DNA from: Anodontia alba
Lineage: Eukaryota; Mollusca; Bivalvia; Lucinida; Lucinidae
Direction: 5' to 3'
Length of the DNA: 64,000 nucleotides
Assembly: GCA_964016985.1 (NCBI GenBank)
Contig: OZ024836.1
Span: forward strand, 35,830,152 to 35,894,151
A program made the position numbers and the translations under genes. The notes below the pieces were generated by a model. That model searched no databases. It worked only from the letters and a program-made list of their open reading frames with translations, and was not told the origin of the DNA. This document shows, piece by piece, positions 31,560-40,935 of the stretch (within the stretch, counting starts at the first letter, position 1; each line of letters opens with the position of its first letter).

Positions 31560-32800
31560 GGGTAGCCTCTTGTCCGCACTCTATCTCCTTATTGAATGGA
31601 CATATTTTAGCCAAACTTATACAAATATATCATTGGGAGGTGGAAAAATGCTGATTAGATTTTGGTGACCTTGACCCCATTTTCAAGGCTTAGATTGGTG
31701 GAAAAAAGCTTGTCCGCACCATATCTCTTGAAGGAATGAATAGATTTTAACCAAACTCGCACATCTATATTGCTGGGACATGTAAAAATACTGATTAGAT
31801 TTTTGTGACCTTGACCCCATTTTAAAGGTCACAAGAGGGCTTAGATTGTTGGAAAATGGCTTGTCCACACTATATCTCTTGAAGGAATGAACAGATTTTA
31901 ACCAATCTTGCACATCTATATTGCTGGGACATGTAAAAGAATTGATTAGATTTTGGTGACCTTGACCCCATTTTCAAGGTCACAGGAGGGCTTAGATTGT
32001 CTGAAAATTGCTTGTCTGCACCCTATCTCTTGTAGGAATGGATAGATTTTGTCCAAACTTGCACATCTACAATGCTGGGACATGTAAAAGATCTGATTAG
32101 ATTTTGGTGACCTTTACCCCATTTTCAAGGTCACAAGAGGGCTTAGATTGTTGGAAAATGGTTTGTCCGCACCCTATCTCTTGTAGGAATGAATAGATTT
32201 TGACCAAACTTGCACATCTACAATGCTGGGACATGTAAAAGAACTGATTAGATTTTGGTGACCTTGACCCCATTTTCAAGGTCACAGGATGACTTAGACT
32301 GTTGGAATACTGCTTGTCTGCACCGGATCTCCTAAAAGAATGAATGGATTTTGACCAAACTTATATATCTTAATTGTTCAGACATGGAAAAGAACTGATT
32401 AGATTTTGGTGACCTTGACCCCATTTTCAAGGTCACACTAAGGAATGGATGGATTTTAACTAAACTTGCACAGCCAAATTGTTGTTGCATGGTAAATAAC
32501 TAATTTTATTTTGGTGACCTTGACCCCATTTTCAAGGTCGCAGGAGGGCTCAGATTGTTGGATAATGGCTTGTCTGCAGGCTATCTGCTGAATGAATGAA
32601 TGGATGGATTTTGACCAAACTTGCACAGCTATATTGTTGAGACAGAGACAAGAACTGATTAGATTTTTGTGACCTTGATCCCATTTTCAAGGTTACACAA
32701 GGGCTATGATTTTAGAAAATGGCTTGTCAGCACCCTATCTCATTGAGGAATGGATGAATTTTGACCAAACTTACATATAGGTATATTGTGACCTTGAGTT
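31560..32800. repeat. Tandem array, about 150-bp units, 8 copies
   Basis: Units with GGTGACCTTGACCCCATTTT, CAAGGTCACAAGAGGGCTTA and GACCAAACTTGCACATCTA. Confidence 0.88.
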
Positions 32801-32877
32801 TATTATAGATACAATCTATTTTAACAATATGTATGTTCAAACTGGTGGGGGAACATACATTTTCCTCCGAAAACACT

Positions 32878-33042
32878 GTTCTAGTTTCATCTGTTTCTTC
32901 ACTTTCATTAATTTTCCTTTCTCCCCTGTTCCTCTCTTTCATCTCCTTTACTATCTCTTCTATCTCTCTTCTTCCTTTCTCTGGGAGATGACTCAAAATG
33001 ACCCACAAGGGTTGACGTATCGTTAAACCCCAACACAAACAA
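32878..33042 (+). mobile_element. Second SINE-like family, 3' part
   Basis: Same pyrimidine-rich centre and tail as 7716-8005: CTGGGAGATGACTCAAAATG, CCACAAGGGTTGACG, TTAAACCCCAACACAAACAA. Confidence 0.6.
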
Positions 33043-33219
33043 CAGAAACAAACAAAGAATATCACGGAAGAAAATACCTCATTCAGCCAAAACCTGCGAG
33101 AAATTATGAATTTTCAGTGAGAAATTTTAGCAAAATTCTTACCTCTTACCTCAATTAATTTATACTTTGCTATGAGATTTTCCTCCCATTTAGTAAATTT
33201 CAATGAGATTTTTCCGGAA

Positions 33220-33220
<1 letters not shown>

Positions 33221-33253
<33 letters not shown>
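33221..33253. repeat. Poly-A run
   Basis: 33 A; no gene end or retroposon boundary recognised in front of it. Confidence 0.9.
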
Positions 33254-33260
<7 letters not shown>

Positions 33261-33386
33261 TCTCGCACGAAAATAATGCCTGCCAAATTAATATACCATT
33301 TTGATCCTCATGGTAAAACCTGAAATCATCATAACCATCTTGTTCTACGGACGAATTACCTTATTTACTCTAAGAGACAGGCCTGG

Positions 33387-33441
33387 GCAAACAGTATTGA
33401 CCCCGATCAGAAGCGCTGTCTGATCAGGGCCAACACTTTGC
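33387..33441. repeat. H1 hairpin, diverged
   Basis: GGCAAACAGTATTGACCCCG and mirrored CTGATCAGGGCCAACACTTT; loop AAGCGCTG. Confidence 0.65.
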
Positions 33442-33534
33442 TACTCATCCCAGCAGATTTTAGACACATGAACAGGTTACAAAATGGAATTGTTCAAATT
33501 TTAAATCAAGTATGGTATGGAGTTGTCTAAATAT

Positions 33535-33746
33535 TTAATCCTTGTCACTCTGAATAAATTAAGATGCCACACCCACTTCTAATTTTCAGCCAATCAGAAT
33601 ACTGAATCTAGTTTTTTATACAAATTCACAAACTTAAAGGCAAACATTGCAGATCCAGATCTGTTGGCTTCTTCAGAAGCCAACTGATCTGTATCTACAC
33701 TGTTTGGAAAGGCAGGGTATATCCAGGTTTAGCAGGACTAGGGTTA
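33535..33746. mobile_element. MITE, shell E (TTAA ends) with H1 core
   Basis: TTAATCCTTGTCACTCTGAA and mirrored TTTAGCAGGACTAGGGTTAA; tip GTTGGCTTCTTCAGAAGCCA. Confidence 0.87.
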
Positions 33747-33769
33747 AGATACATACTTGTACATAGTAA

Positions 33770-33986
33770 TCGGTACCACTCTCGGGACTACTTCAGCAGA
33801 CGACAAACTGAGACCGCATGTTTTTTTCAGTATTTTTTCCATAAAATAGGCTTTGACATTTCGTGCAAATTGTCTCCTAAGGAGACAATTTGCATGAATG
33901 TCAAAACCTATTTTCAAGGGAAGAAAATAAAACTTTTTTTAAAATGTCGTCTGCTGAAATTGTTACCCAGAATCCTAAGCGTTAAT
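33770..33986. mobile_element. MITE, shell F with H3 core
   Basis: Hairpin arms GCAAATTGTCTCCTAAGGAG and complement at 33866-33892; CAGCAGACGAC and GTCTGCTGAAATTGTTACCC mirror each other outside. Confidence 0.82.
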
Positions 33987-34013
33987 GTTGCTTTTGTGGT
34001 CTAGTATACTTAC

Positions 34014-34296
34014 ATTATTTTATAATTTGGATCACTTGCCATTTGCGGTGGTGTCCAGGTGACATCCACGTTGAATTTGTTCTGGCTGTTAGTATGTGTG
34101 ATGACGTTAGCTCCGGACATACCGACACAACTTCTAAGGGGTGACGGCTGAGGCATGAAGCCGTTTGTTGGGCCGGCTTGAAATGACCCGACGATGTCCG
34201 CCGCTCCCTCGGGGAATCTCTTCCACGAGGGGTTGGCCTGCATGGCTTGGATTACGAAGCCTTTGAATGGATTTCCTTGGGTTCCACGAAGGGTGA
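34014..34296 (-). CDS. Secreted Reeler-domain protein, exon B (core of the Reeler domain)
   Basis: Acceptor ATATTTCAG is followed by TCACCC; with the G left by exon A the first codon is GTC. It reads VTLRGTQGNPFKGFVIQA, the hallmark 'F-K-G-F-x-I-Q-A' strand of Reeler domains. Further on are the second cysteine (LRSCVGM, likely paired with NIC of exon A), the conserved THT-N block and VTWTPP, all typical of the family. The donor is AAT|GTAAGT at 34013. Entry phase 1, exit phase 2. No frame breaks. Confidence 0.9.
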
Positions 34297-34392
34297 CTGA
34301 AATATGCAGAAAAGAAATTAAACTGCAGGTATAGAAAATTACATATTGTTACTGCAGTACATAGGTTCTAAAAGAAATTACCCGTCCTAGTT

Positions 34393-34473
34393 AGCATTCT
34401 ACTTAAATCTATATCGGACCGACAGGGATCCTGTCGGACCGATAACGGTCCAATATAGATGTATGTAGAATGT
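34393..34473. repeat. Hairpin element, family K
   Basis: AGCATTCTACTTAAATCTAT at the left and ATAGATGTATGTAGAATG at the right. The tip region GGACCGACAGGGATCCTGTC is palindromic. Confidence 0.8.
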
Positions 34474-34837
34474 TACCTGGTTGAGAGCAATTAACATACT
34501 CGCAAAAATGAAAACATACGAAGTGGCAAGTATTCTGAGTTGGGTATCTTTTGGGACACAGAAACTACTAAATGTCACACTGATCTGCCAGGTCAAGAAT
34601 GCTGAGGTGATTATCTTCACTATTTTCTTAAACAGTGAATACGCAGCTCAGACTGCAGATGCGCATTTTCACATGGTACCGCTTCGTGGTTTTGAAGTAC
34701 CTTCCGTGGTCCCGTCATTTACCCAAGTTTACTGCGCATTCCTGAGAAAACAAAAGCTCTTCAGCATCATACGTTTTAATAGCAAAGACCTTGATCAGTC
34801 CGAGCAGGGTTTTTGCTATCCGCTTAAGAATCCGAAC

Positions 34838-34975
34838 ATTACGAAAACATGCCTATTCAAACATACTAAAAATTTTACCACCAAAAAATGAAAATTTTCA
34901 GATAAAAATTCTGATATTTTTCATATTTTTGCTCAAAACATAGATTGTGGGCACTCGTTAGAACCGCATATGTCA
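34838..34975. mobile_element. MITE, shell B, left half only
   Basis: Starts ACATTACGAAAACATGCCTA and ends within the H4 left arm (GGGCACTCGTTAGAACCGC). Confidence 0.72.
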
Positions 34976-35249
34976 TTTTGTCAGACACTTTGGTATTCGA
35001 AATTAAGGATTTATGTGAGAAATCTCATCCTCGAACTTGAACCTTATCAGTTGATAAGATTTTGGTTAAGTCAATTCCTGATGTTTCCGTCATTTTACAA
35101 TATAGCCCAAAGCTAGCCGGTCTTCATGCTGCTCTGTGACAATCGACGGAAAAACCCCCGAACTATCACGAGTTACTTCTGATGGAATTTTACCTGAGTC
35201 TGCTTATTAGAAATTCGATTTAAAACATAAAATACTAACTTCGATACCC

Positions 35250-35251
<2 letters not shown>

Positions 35252-35311
<60 letters not shown>

Positions 35312-35318
35312 TGTGTGA
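35252..35318. repeat. (GT)n microsatellite
   Basis: About 33 GT units with one A interruption, in the intron between Reeler exons A and B. Confidence 0.97.
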
Positions 35319-35554
35319 AGCTGACCACCGACTCGGAATGCTAGTATGACTTGATTATGCAAGCATGCGAAACGCACAGACGTTGATCAGACTTAACATG
35401 TTCATACTGACAAACTTTCGCCGTATGGCTCAAAATGAGCCCTCTCACAAGGAACTGCACTGTTTGACGATCAGTCTTCCTTTGTATTTGGACATTAACT
35501 TATTTCCAACAATTTGTTTACTCTGTCATCCCAACAGACAGAGCCAAACAACTT

Positions 35555-35609
35555 TGCAAACAGTGTAGATTCAGATGAGACCGTCTCATTTGGATCTACA
35601 CTGATTGCA
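35555..35609. repeat. H1-type hairpin, GATGAGACC variant
   Basis: GCAAACAGTGTAGATTCAGA and mirrored GGATCTACACTGATTGC; inner GATGAGACCGTCTCATTT. Confidence 0.7.
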
Positions 35610-35718
35610 TTTTTTTTATTTTTACCTTCTCCCCTATTTACAACAATGGACACGTCCAAATTCAAAGCTGAAATTTTGAGACATACAGGGTAAAAAGGCT
35701 AAAGAAAGACTTCAAATA

Positions 35719-35968
35719 TTAACCCTGAAAGCGCCAATCACAACTGCAGCAGAAAACAATTTTACTTTTATTTTATTATTTTTATTTTTATTTTTTTTTT
35801 TTTTTTTATTTATTTTTTTGCAGACATTAAAGTCTTGACATTTCATGTGAATCATCTGCCAAGCAAATGATGTACATGAAATGTCAAGACATTTTTTCTG
35901 AACAATGAATAATGATAAAAGATTCAAAATGTCTGCTACAAATTTTTGCTTAACGCTTTAAGGGTTAA
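35719..35968. mobile_element. MITE, shell D (TTAA ends) with H3 core
   Basis: TTAACCCTGAAAGCGCCAAT at the left and AACGCTTTAAGGGTTAA at the right. H3 hairpin at 35822-35892. An A/T-rich run lies between shell and core. Confidence 0.85.
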
Positions 35969-36005
35969 GGTCTGAAACTGGCACCAACAGAGTAGAAAAA
36001 AGTAC

Positions 36006-36201
36006 CTTTATATGTTCCTCCCGCGGACGGCTGTACATTGATGGAATAGGGCCCTGGCTGAGGATTCGACACGGGCGTGTTTCTATTTCTGTGACCGCCC
36101 GGAACATATCGCCCGCAAATGTTGCTGGGAGCTCCGGATGGGTAAGCATTTGAACATCCCAGTAGCACCAGTAGAAAGAGTCCTTTTATATACGAATGCA
36201 T
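36006..36201 (-). CDS. Secreted Reeler-domain protein, exon A (signal peptide and start of Reeler domain)
   Basis: ATG at 36201 is preceded by AACA. It starts a clear signal peptide: MHSYIKG, hydrophobic LFLLVLLG, then CSNA with cleavage likely before YPSGAP. The upstream in-frame TTG is not needed. After cleavage comes YPSGAPSNICGRYVPGGH, the typical opening of a Reeler domain (GAP, Cys, then P-G-H). The exon ends AAAG|GTACTT at 36006, exit phase 1. Reeler domains occur in reelin, ferric-chelate reductase-like proteins and insect/mollusc secreted defence proteins. The product should enter the secretory pathway. No transmembrane segment or DOMON domain is seen later, so a secreted protein is more likely than a reductase. 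Confidence 0.88.
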
Positions 36202-36600
36202 TGTTAAGTTTTGGCACAAATTTATATTAATATTATTATAACTATAAAAACAGATACAATTAAAGCATATATTCCATACTTAATTGAAAAATAAATATAT
36301 AAAGTTCTGATCAACCCGATTATTTTAAAGAAATCTGACGTCGAAACTCGAAAATATATAACACTTTTTATTTACGTTTACGTAAGTGTGGAAGTTGTTT
36401 GTTGTCCGCCGAATTCTGAAGTTAAAGTGTGTGCTGACCGGTCATTTTGCACATAACGTCTTCTGTAGAATTTTCTTGTCGGCTTCCGTGTACGTTCTGT
36501 CAATCAATCAACGTCATTATCGCCAATAATTTTCTTGTTCCGTTCCGCAGACGCTCCACGGAAGACTGCGTACTGCTAATTCTTACTTACGTAAGTCGTA
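36202..36600 (-). promoter_or_regulatory. Putative 5' flank of the Reeler gene with two TTACGTAA sites
   Basis: Upstream of ATG 36201. Two perfect TTACGTAA palindromes (36378-36385 and 36587-36594) match the binding site of PAR-bZIP/E4BP4 and C/EBP-type factors. TATAAATT lies about 20 bp before the ATG, too close to be a certain TATA box. The transcription start is unknown. Confidence 0.3.
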
Positions 36601-37017
36601 CCGTATTTATGACCCTAACTTCGAAGGAATTGGAGGGGCATACTGCTTTTGGATCGTTCGTCCGTCTGTCTGTCCGGTCGTTTGCCATAATGGAATCTTG
36701 TCCGCAAGGTATCTCGATTACTGTTTGAGCTAGGGCCTTGAAACTTGATGAACTCGTTGAGCTCGATCACCTGAATCACTTTTTGGAAAGAAAACATCTG
36801 ATTAATTTGTGAGAGGTATGTCCTTTTTCAACTTTGTCATTTTGTAAGGAAAACCATATACATTTTTTGTATTTGGGGGCATATTATTTTACAAACATAT
36901 TTCTAGTATACCAAGTATTTGGACCGCCATCCCTGAGCAATCTATGTAGCTATGTAGACCCAGATCAGACACTACTACTAGCCCGGCACTTTCTGACACA
37001 TCAGCAAGTTGTAAAAT

Positions 37018-37021
<4 letters not shown>

Positions 37022-37055
<34 letters not shown>
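37022..37055. repeat. Poly-T run
   Basis: 34 T following an H1-like remnant. Confidence 0.9.
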
Positions 37056-37060
<5 letters not shown>

Positions 37061-37756
37061 TTTGGACTAATATGGTTTGGAGTCATCGTTTTTACCCTAA
37101 GTTTCTTAATTCCTCGCCATACTGAACAAATCGGTGTTTTCCATTTTTTTTCTTCTTTTTTAATCTCATATGAGGGTCACTGATGAGGAGACCTAACTGG
37201 CCGAAATTAGTGAGGGTCACTATGAGAAGACCTAACTGGCCGAAATAAGCTGGTCTGTCCCAGAAATGTTTACACTTTGGCTGTTTTCAGCATTTTTCGA
37301 GTTTGTTGTCCTTTCGTTCATCTGTCCGGATGTGATTCCGTCCGTTAACCTTTTCTATAACCAAGTTTTACTTCGAAGTTTTTTGATTACTTATAACGCT
37401 GCAGCCACTGATCAAAACAACTTTTCATATTTGGTGTGGGGGTACCTGGGAGGGTTCTCTTCCATTCTACATCTATGAACCGCTGGATCATTCCCCAGGG
37501 CTTGGCTAGAGGTCAAAATCTAGGATACCCCAATAAAGTAGTATATTGCAGCTTGTTTATACAAACAACCTCTTATTGAAGAAGGATGGGCATCGAACTC
37601 GTTTTTTTAGTCCCCACGAAATCCTTATACGGCATAGTTGAAATAGAGCATAAGGGACTGTTCGTGGTTTTGCTGTTTTACTCCAGCTTGCTTGTCCTTG
37701 TATATCTCTCTAATCAGTCTGTCCACGTCCAATTCCTATCCTACTCTTCAATTGTA

Positions 37757-39088
37757 CGAAGGTCCTGCTAAAAAAAAGTTTCGTCACTGGGTTCGGATTA
37801 CTTCAGTGCTACGTTTTATCAAACATATTTTTATTACAAACCTTCAAAGTATTCCCCCTTTACTGAAACACATTTTTGTAACCTTTTTACCCAGTCACGA
37901 AAAAGCAGATAAATAGTCTTCTTTTGGTATCTGTTGGAGACACTGATAAATAAATACCAAGAGAACTTCTAGACGTATACTTATTTCCAGTAAGCATTTT
38001 CTTAATCCTTGGAAACAAATAGAAGTCACAGGGACTCAGGTCAGGTGAATTAGGTGGATGGTTTAGAACTTTCACCTTTTCAGAAGCCAAAAAAGACTTA
38101 ACAACCTCACACTTATGAGAGGAGGCGTCATGAAAAAGGTGGACTCCTGACCATCCTTTGCTTGATCGTTTTTTATTGTAAAAATCTTTCACTTTCTTCA
38201 TTACTGAATTCTTGTAGAATCGGCCAGTGACTGTATGACCAGCTGGACAAGGCACTTGAATGACTGGCCCACTTGAATTAAAGAAAATTGCGTACTACAT
38301 CTTTTTCGAACTTATGGTTCTCTTAGCAATACAAGGGCGTTTTTGATATTTTCGCTTCCATTGCTTATTATCAGCCCTTCTTTGTGGCTCAAACATGTGC
38401 ACCCAGGTTTCATCACCTGTTAGCAAGTTAGAAATAACCAGACTATTACAGCCTTTGTATGTTTTCAAAAGTTCCCGGACACATTTAAGGCGTTGTGTCT
38501 TTTGCTCCTCAGTGAGCAGATGAGGTACCCACCTAGCGCAAACCTTTCTCAGGTCCAAACGCTTTTTCAGAATTGTTTGCACACTGCCTTCTGATATGCC
38601 AGTACAACTAGCTATATCTTTGACAGACAATCGCGCATCCTGTTCGACCACAATCTTTACAGCAGCGATGTTAGCCTTGGTAACAGAGGTTTTAGGCCTT
38701 CCAGGACGGGTAACATCTTCAACAGAAAATTTCCCAGCTTTAACCCACCTAAAAACTGTGCGCATTGAAATGGTCTGAGGTCCATATATACCACACAATT
38801 CATTAAATATCTGCTTTGAATCTATATTAAGCCTAATGCGGCATTTAATATAGCTACGAATTTCAGTCTTCTGGTTCATGTTCCAATGTAACAAGTAAAT
38901 TGGTCAGTGTATATGACTGCATCTATTTCAATTTGAAATAACTCGGTTAGTTGGAAAGCAATTTGCACGAAATAAACGGTATCGTTAGCTATTCAACACA
39001 TCATTCAAGTGCAGTTGAGTATTTTAAAATATACCTGGGATAAAACCAAGGAAGCCAATTTGTGACAGAACTTTTTGCACGACCCTCG
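37757..39088 (-). mobile_element. Mariner transposon, near full length (copy 1)
   Basis: About 1.33 kb, flanked by TA at 37755-37756 and 39089-39090, the mariner target duplication. Terminal inverted repeats of about 26-28 bp: CGAAGGTCCTGCTAAAAAAA at the low end and, read from the other side, CGAGGGTCGTGCAAAAAGTT at the high end. It contains a transposase reading frame on the minus strand. The length is typical of the family. Confidence 0.9.
37887..38879 (-). pseudogene. Mariner transposase, inactivated (D34D-type)
   Basis: ATG at 38879 opens an N-terminal helix-turn-helix region. The mariner signature WVPHLLTEEQK and the first catalytic Asp in TGDETWVH follow. A single in-frame TAG at 38295-38297 stops translation, but the same frame continues through the second Asp (HDASSHK) and third Asp (NSPDLSPCDF). 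Spacing of the last two Asp is 33 residues here but 34 in the copy at 55190-56278, because one codon (K in HDKASSH) is deleted. A frameshift near 37955 damages the C-terminus. Few lesions suggest a fairly recent insertion. Confidence 0.88.
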
Positions 39089-39513
39089 TATCGCTTACCC
39101 ATACGTATCCCGTACTGTGTTATCTTTATTATATAACAATTAACACTCACAGCTGATCAGGCACTGCATGCGTTTTTATATGCTTCACTGCAGAAGTTAA
39201 TTAGTGTTTGAAGTGAAAAGATCTTTGGTTACTTTCACTTTTATACATGTTTATCATGTATATTTATTATGATTATTATTTTGCAGGTTAGTACATATAG
39301 ATAAGTGCTTTATTATAACTGATGTCTGATATCTGATTGGGTAAGTGACTGATTATATTTGATGACGACTGATATTATAATTAATTACCGTTTACTGGAA
39401 GAGTATAGTTTGTTTTCTTACATGTCACTGTATTGTAATACTGTATTATAATATTGTATTGCTATAATGTATTGTGTTGTCAGCTTTTTCTCATTCGTTG
39501 ATATTTGTTCCTA

Positions 39514-39834
39514 TACAGTCGACTCTCGTTATCTCGAATTCCAAGGGACTCATTGAAATATTTCGAGGTATCCGTACCTCGACATACCAGAGTTGAGAGA
39601 GTGAGGAAAATAATAAATTGAACAACCTCATTTAACAAATGAATGTGTAATTTGACTCCTAAAGTTAGAAATATATATATAAAATAATGTGGAAAGAGGA
39701 GAAATTGCTCCTCTTTTCCACATTATTTTGTTACCTATTGTAATAGTTTCAGGTTAAAAGAGGGACCAGATTTTCACTTCGAGATAAGCGGTAATTCGAA
39801 ATAAGCGAGTTCGAGATAACGAGGTTCGACTGTA
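39514..39834. mobile_element. MITE, shell G with shortened hairpin
   Basis: TACAGTCGACTCTCGTTATC at the left and GATAACGAGGTTCGACTGTA at the right. The central hairpin (39683-39729) has lost its tip: the left arm passes directly from GGAGAAATTG into CTCCTCTTTTCC. Confidence 0.88.
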
Positions 39835-39952
39835 TTTGCACAATGCGACGTGGCTAAATCTTGGTGGTCGTCATCTGAAGCAAAACACCCTTTAACCGAC
39901 GAAACCCTGATAATGTTTTTGTTGTTTTACCCGAAAAAAAAAGCTTCTCAGC

Positions 39953-40046
39953 TAGCATTCTTTCTAAATCTATAGCAGGCCGTTATCGGTCCGTCAGCTA
40001 CCCTGACGGGCCGATAACGGCCCGCTATAGATTTATAAAGAATGCT
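39953..40046. repeat. Hairpin element, family K
   Basis: AGCATTCTTTCTAAATCTAT and mirrored ATAGATTTATAAAGAATGCT. Stem GGCCGTTATCGGTCCGTCAG with CTGACGGGCCGATAACGGCC. Confidence 0.82.
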
Positions 40047-40480
40047 TACTGGGAATTAGTAGGTATCTTGCAGGCGTTTTTGAGGATGTTTATAGTAATT
40101 TGTATGTCATCCTCAGATTAATTTTGTCACTTTTTTCATGTAATCAGCAGTTGAAAGGCAAGTGACACAAATTCACTGTTTGCTTGCTGTTCACAGTATT
40201 ACAGTATTTGTTTATCGTAATTGGGACATAGAGAAACAAGATTGGCAAAGTATGTGTCTAAAATGAAGGATCTTAAACTATACATTTTCAAGTTTGCCCA
40301 AAGCGCGGTCATGTTGAATAGTTTATGAGGTTCTAACTATTTCAAATGGACCAGACTACCATTGGTCATTGTTGTGTTTTTCTGAAAAATAGTCCTAGGT
40401 GAAAAAGAGAGAGAGAGAGTATATATATAGGGAGTAGGTGATGAATATGTTTAAAAAATGCATTGTTCTGTTTATTTTAG

Positions 40481-40654
40481 ACAACACAGGAGGTTCCTGG
40501 AGGAGAAGAAATCCAGACAGTGAAAGATTCTGTAGAGAACTCTTGGCTTGGTGGAGCGCTGCAAAAACTCAGTCGGTCATTCCAGTTTGTGGCCTTGAAT
40601 AGAAAGAGTTTGTTGGATATCACGTTAAGAGACATGTCAAAAGTCTTCGAAGTG
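40481..40654 (+). CDS. Orphan internal exon of an unrecognised gene
   Basis: A 58-codon open block between a good acceptor (TTTATTTTAG, 40480) and a good donor (GAAGTG|GTAAGG, 40655). Only one frame is open; the other two hit stops. That frame is balanced protein: acidic start (EVPGGEEIQTVKDSVE), then WLGGALQKLSRSF, then LNRKSLLDITLRDMSKVF, with amphipathic-helix character. It starts and ends in phase 0. I do not recognise the family and could not find phase-compatible neighbour exons in the window. The adjoining sequence is MITE DNA. Confidence 0.6.
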
Positions 40655-40730
40655 GTAAGGCGAACTTTTCGCAGATCAGTTCTAATTATTAAAACATAAA
40701 CGTTATCCTCTTGAGAGCAATGGCTGCTTA

Positions 40731-40935
40731 AACCATTACCACTTTCTGGGCTAATTCAGCAGACGACAAATTGACATGTTTCTTATTTTTTCCCAGAAAC
40801 AGGATTTGACATGGCATGAAATTGTCTCCATTGAAGACAATTTGCCTGAAATGTCAAAACCCGTTTTCTGGGGGAAAAATAAGAAAAATCTTTCAAAACG
40901 TCTACTGAAATTTTTACCCAGAGTGCTTAAACCAT
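40731..40935. mobile_element. MITE, shell F with H3 core
   Basis: AAACCATTACCACTTTCTGG at the left and ACCCAGAGTGCTTAAACC at the right; stem GAAATTGTCTCCATTGAAGA / CAATTTGCCTGAAATGTCA. Confidence 0.8.

Larger units (their letters stand above)
30043..34013 (-). other. Reeler gene intron B-C
   Basis: Shell E, F and B MITEs, a SINE, SINE-like pieces, the 150-bp array (31560-32800) and poly-A. 33055-33220 shows nothing recognisable. Confidence 0.65.
34297..36005 (-). other. Reeler gene intron A-B
   Basis: Family K hairpin, half of a shell B MITE, (GT)n, an H1-type hairpin and a shell D MITE with H3 core. 34480-34830 is open in one + frame, but it has no ATG start and runs into the MITE. Confidence 0.65.

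Noticed and set aside
34481..34891. 136-codon + strand open frame
   Set aside because: It starts with a non-ATG codon and runs into a shell B MITE (KTCLFKH is the MITE end); no splice logic or family match.
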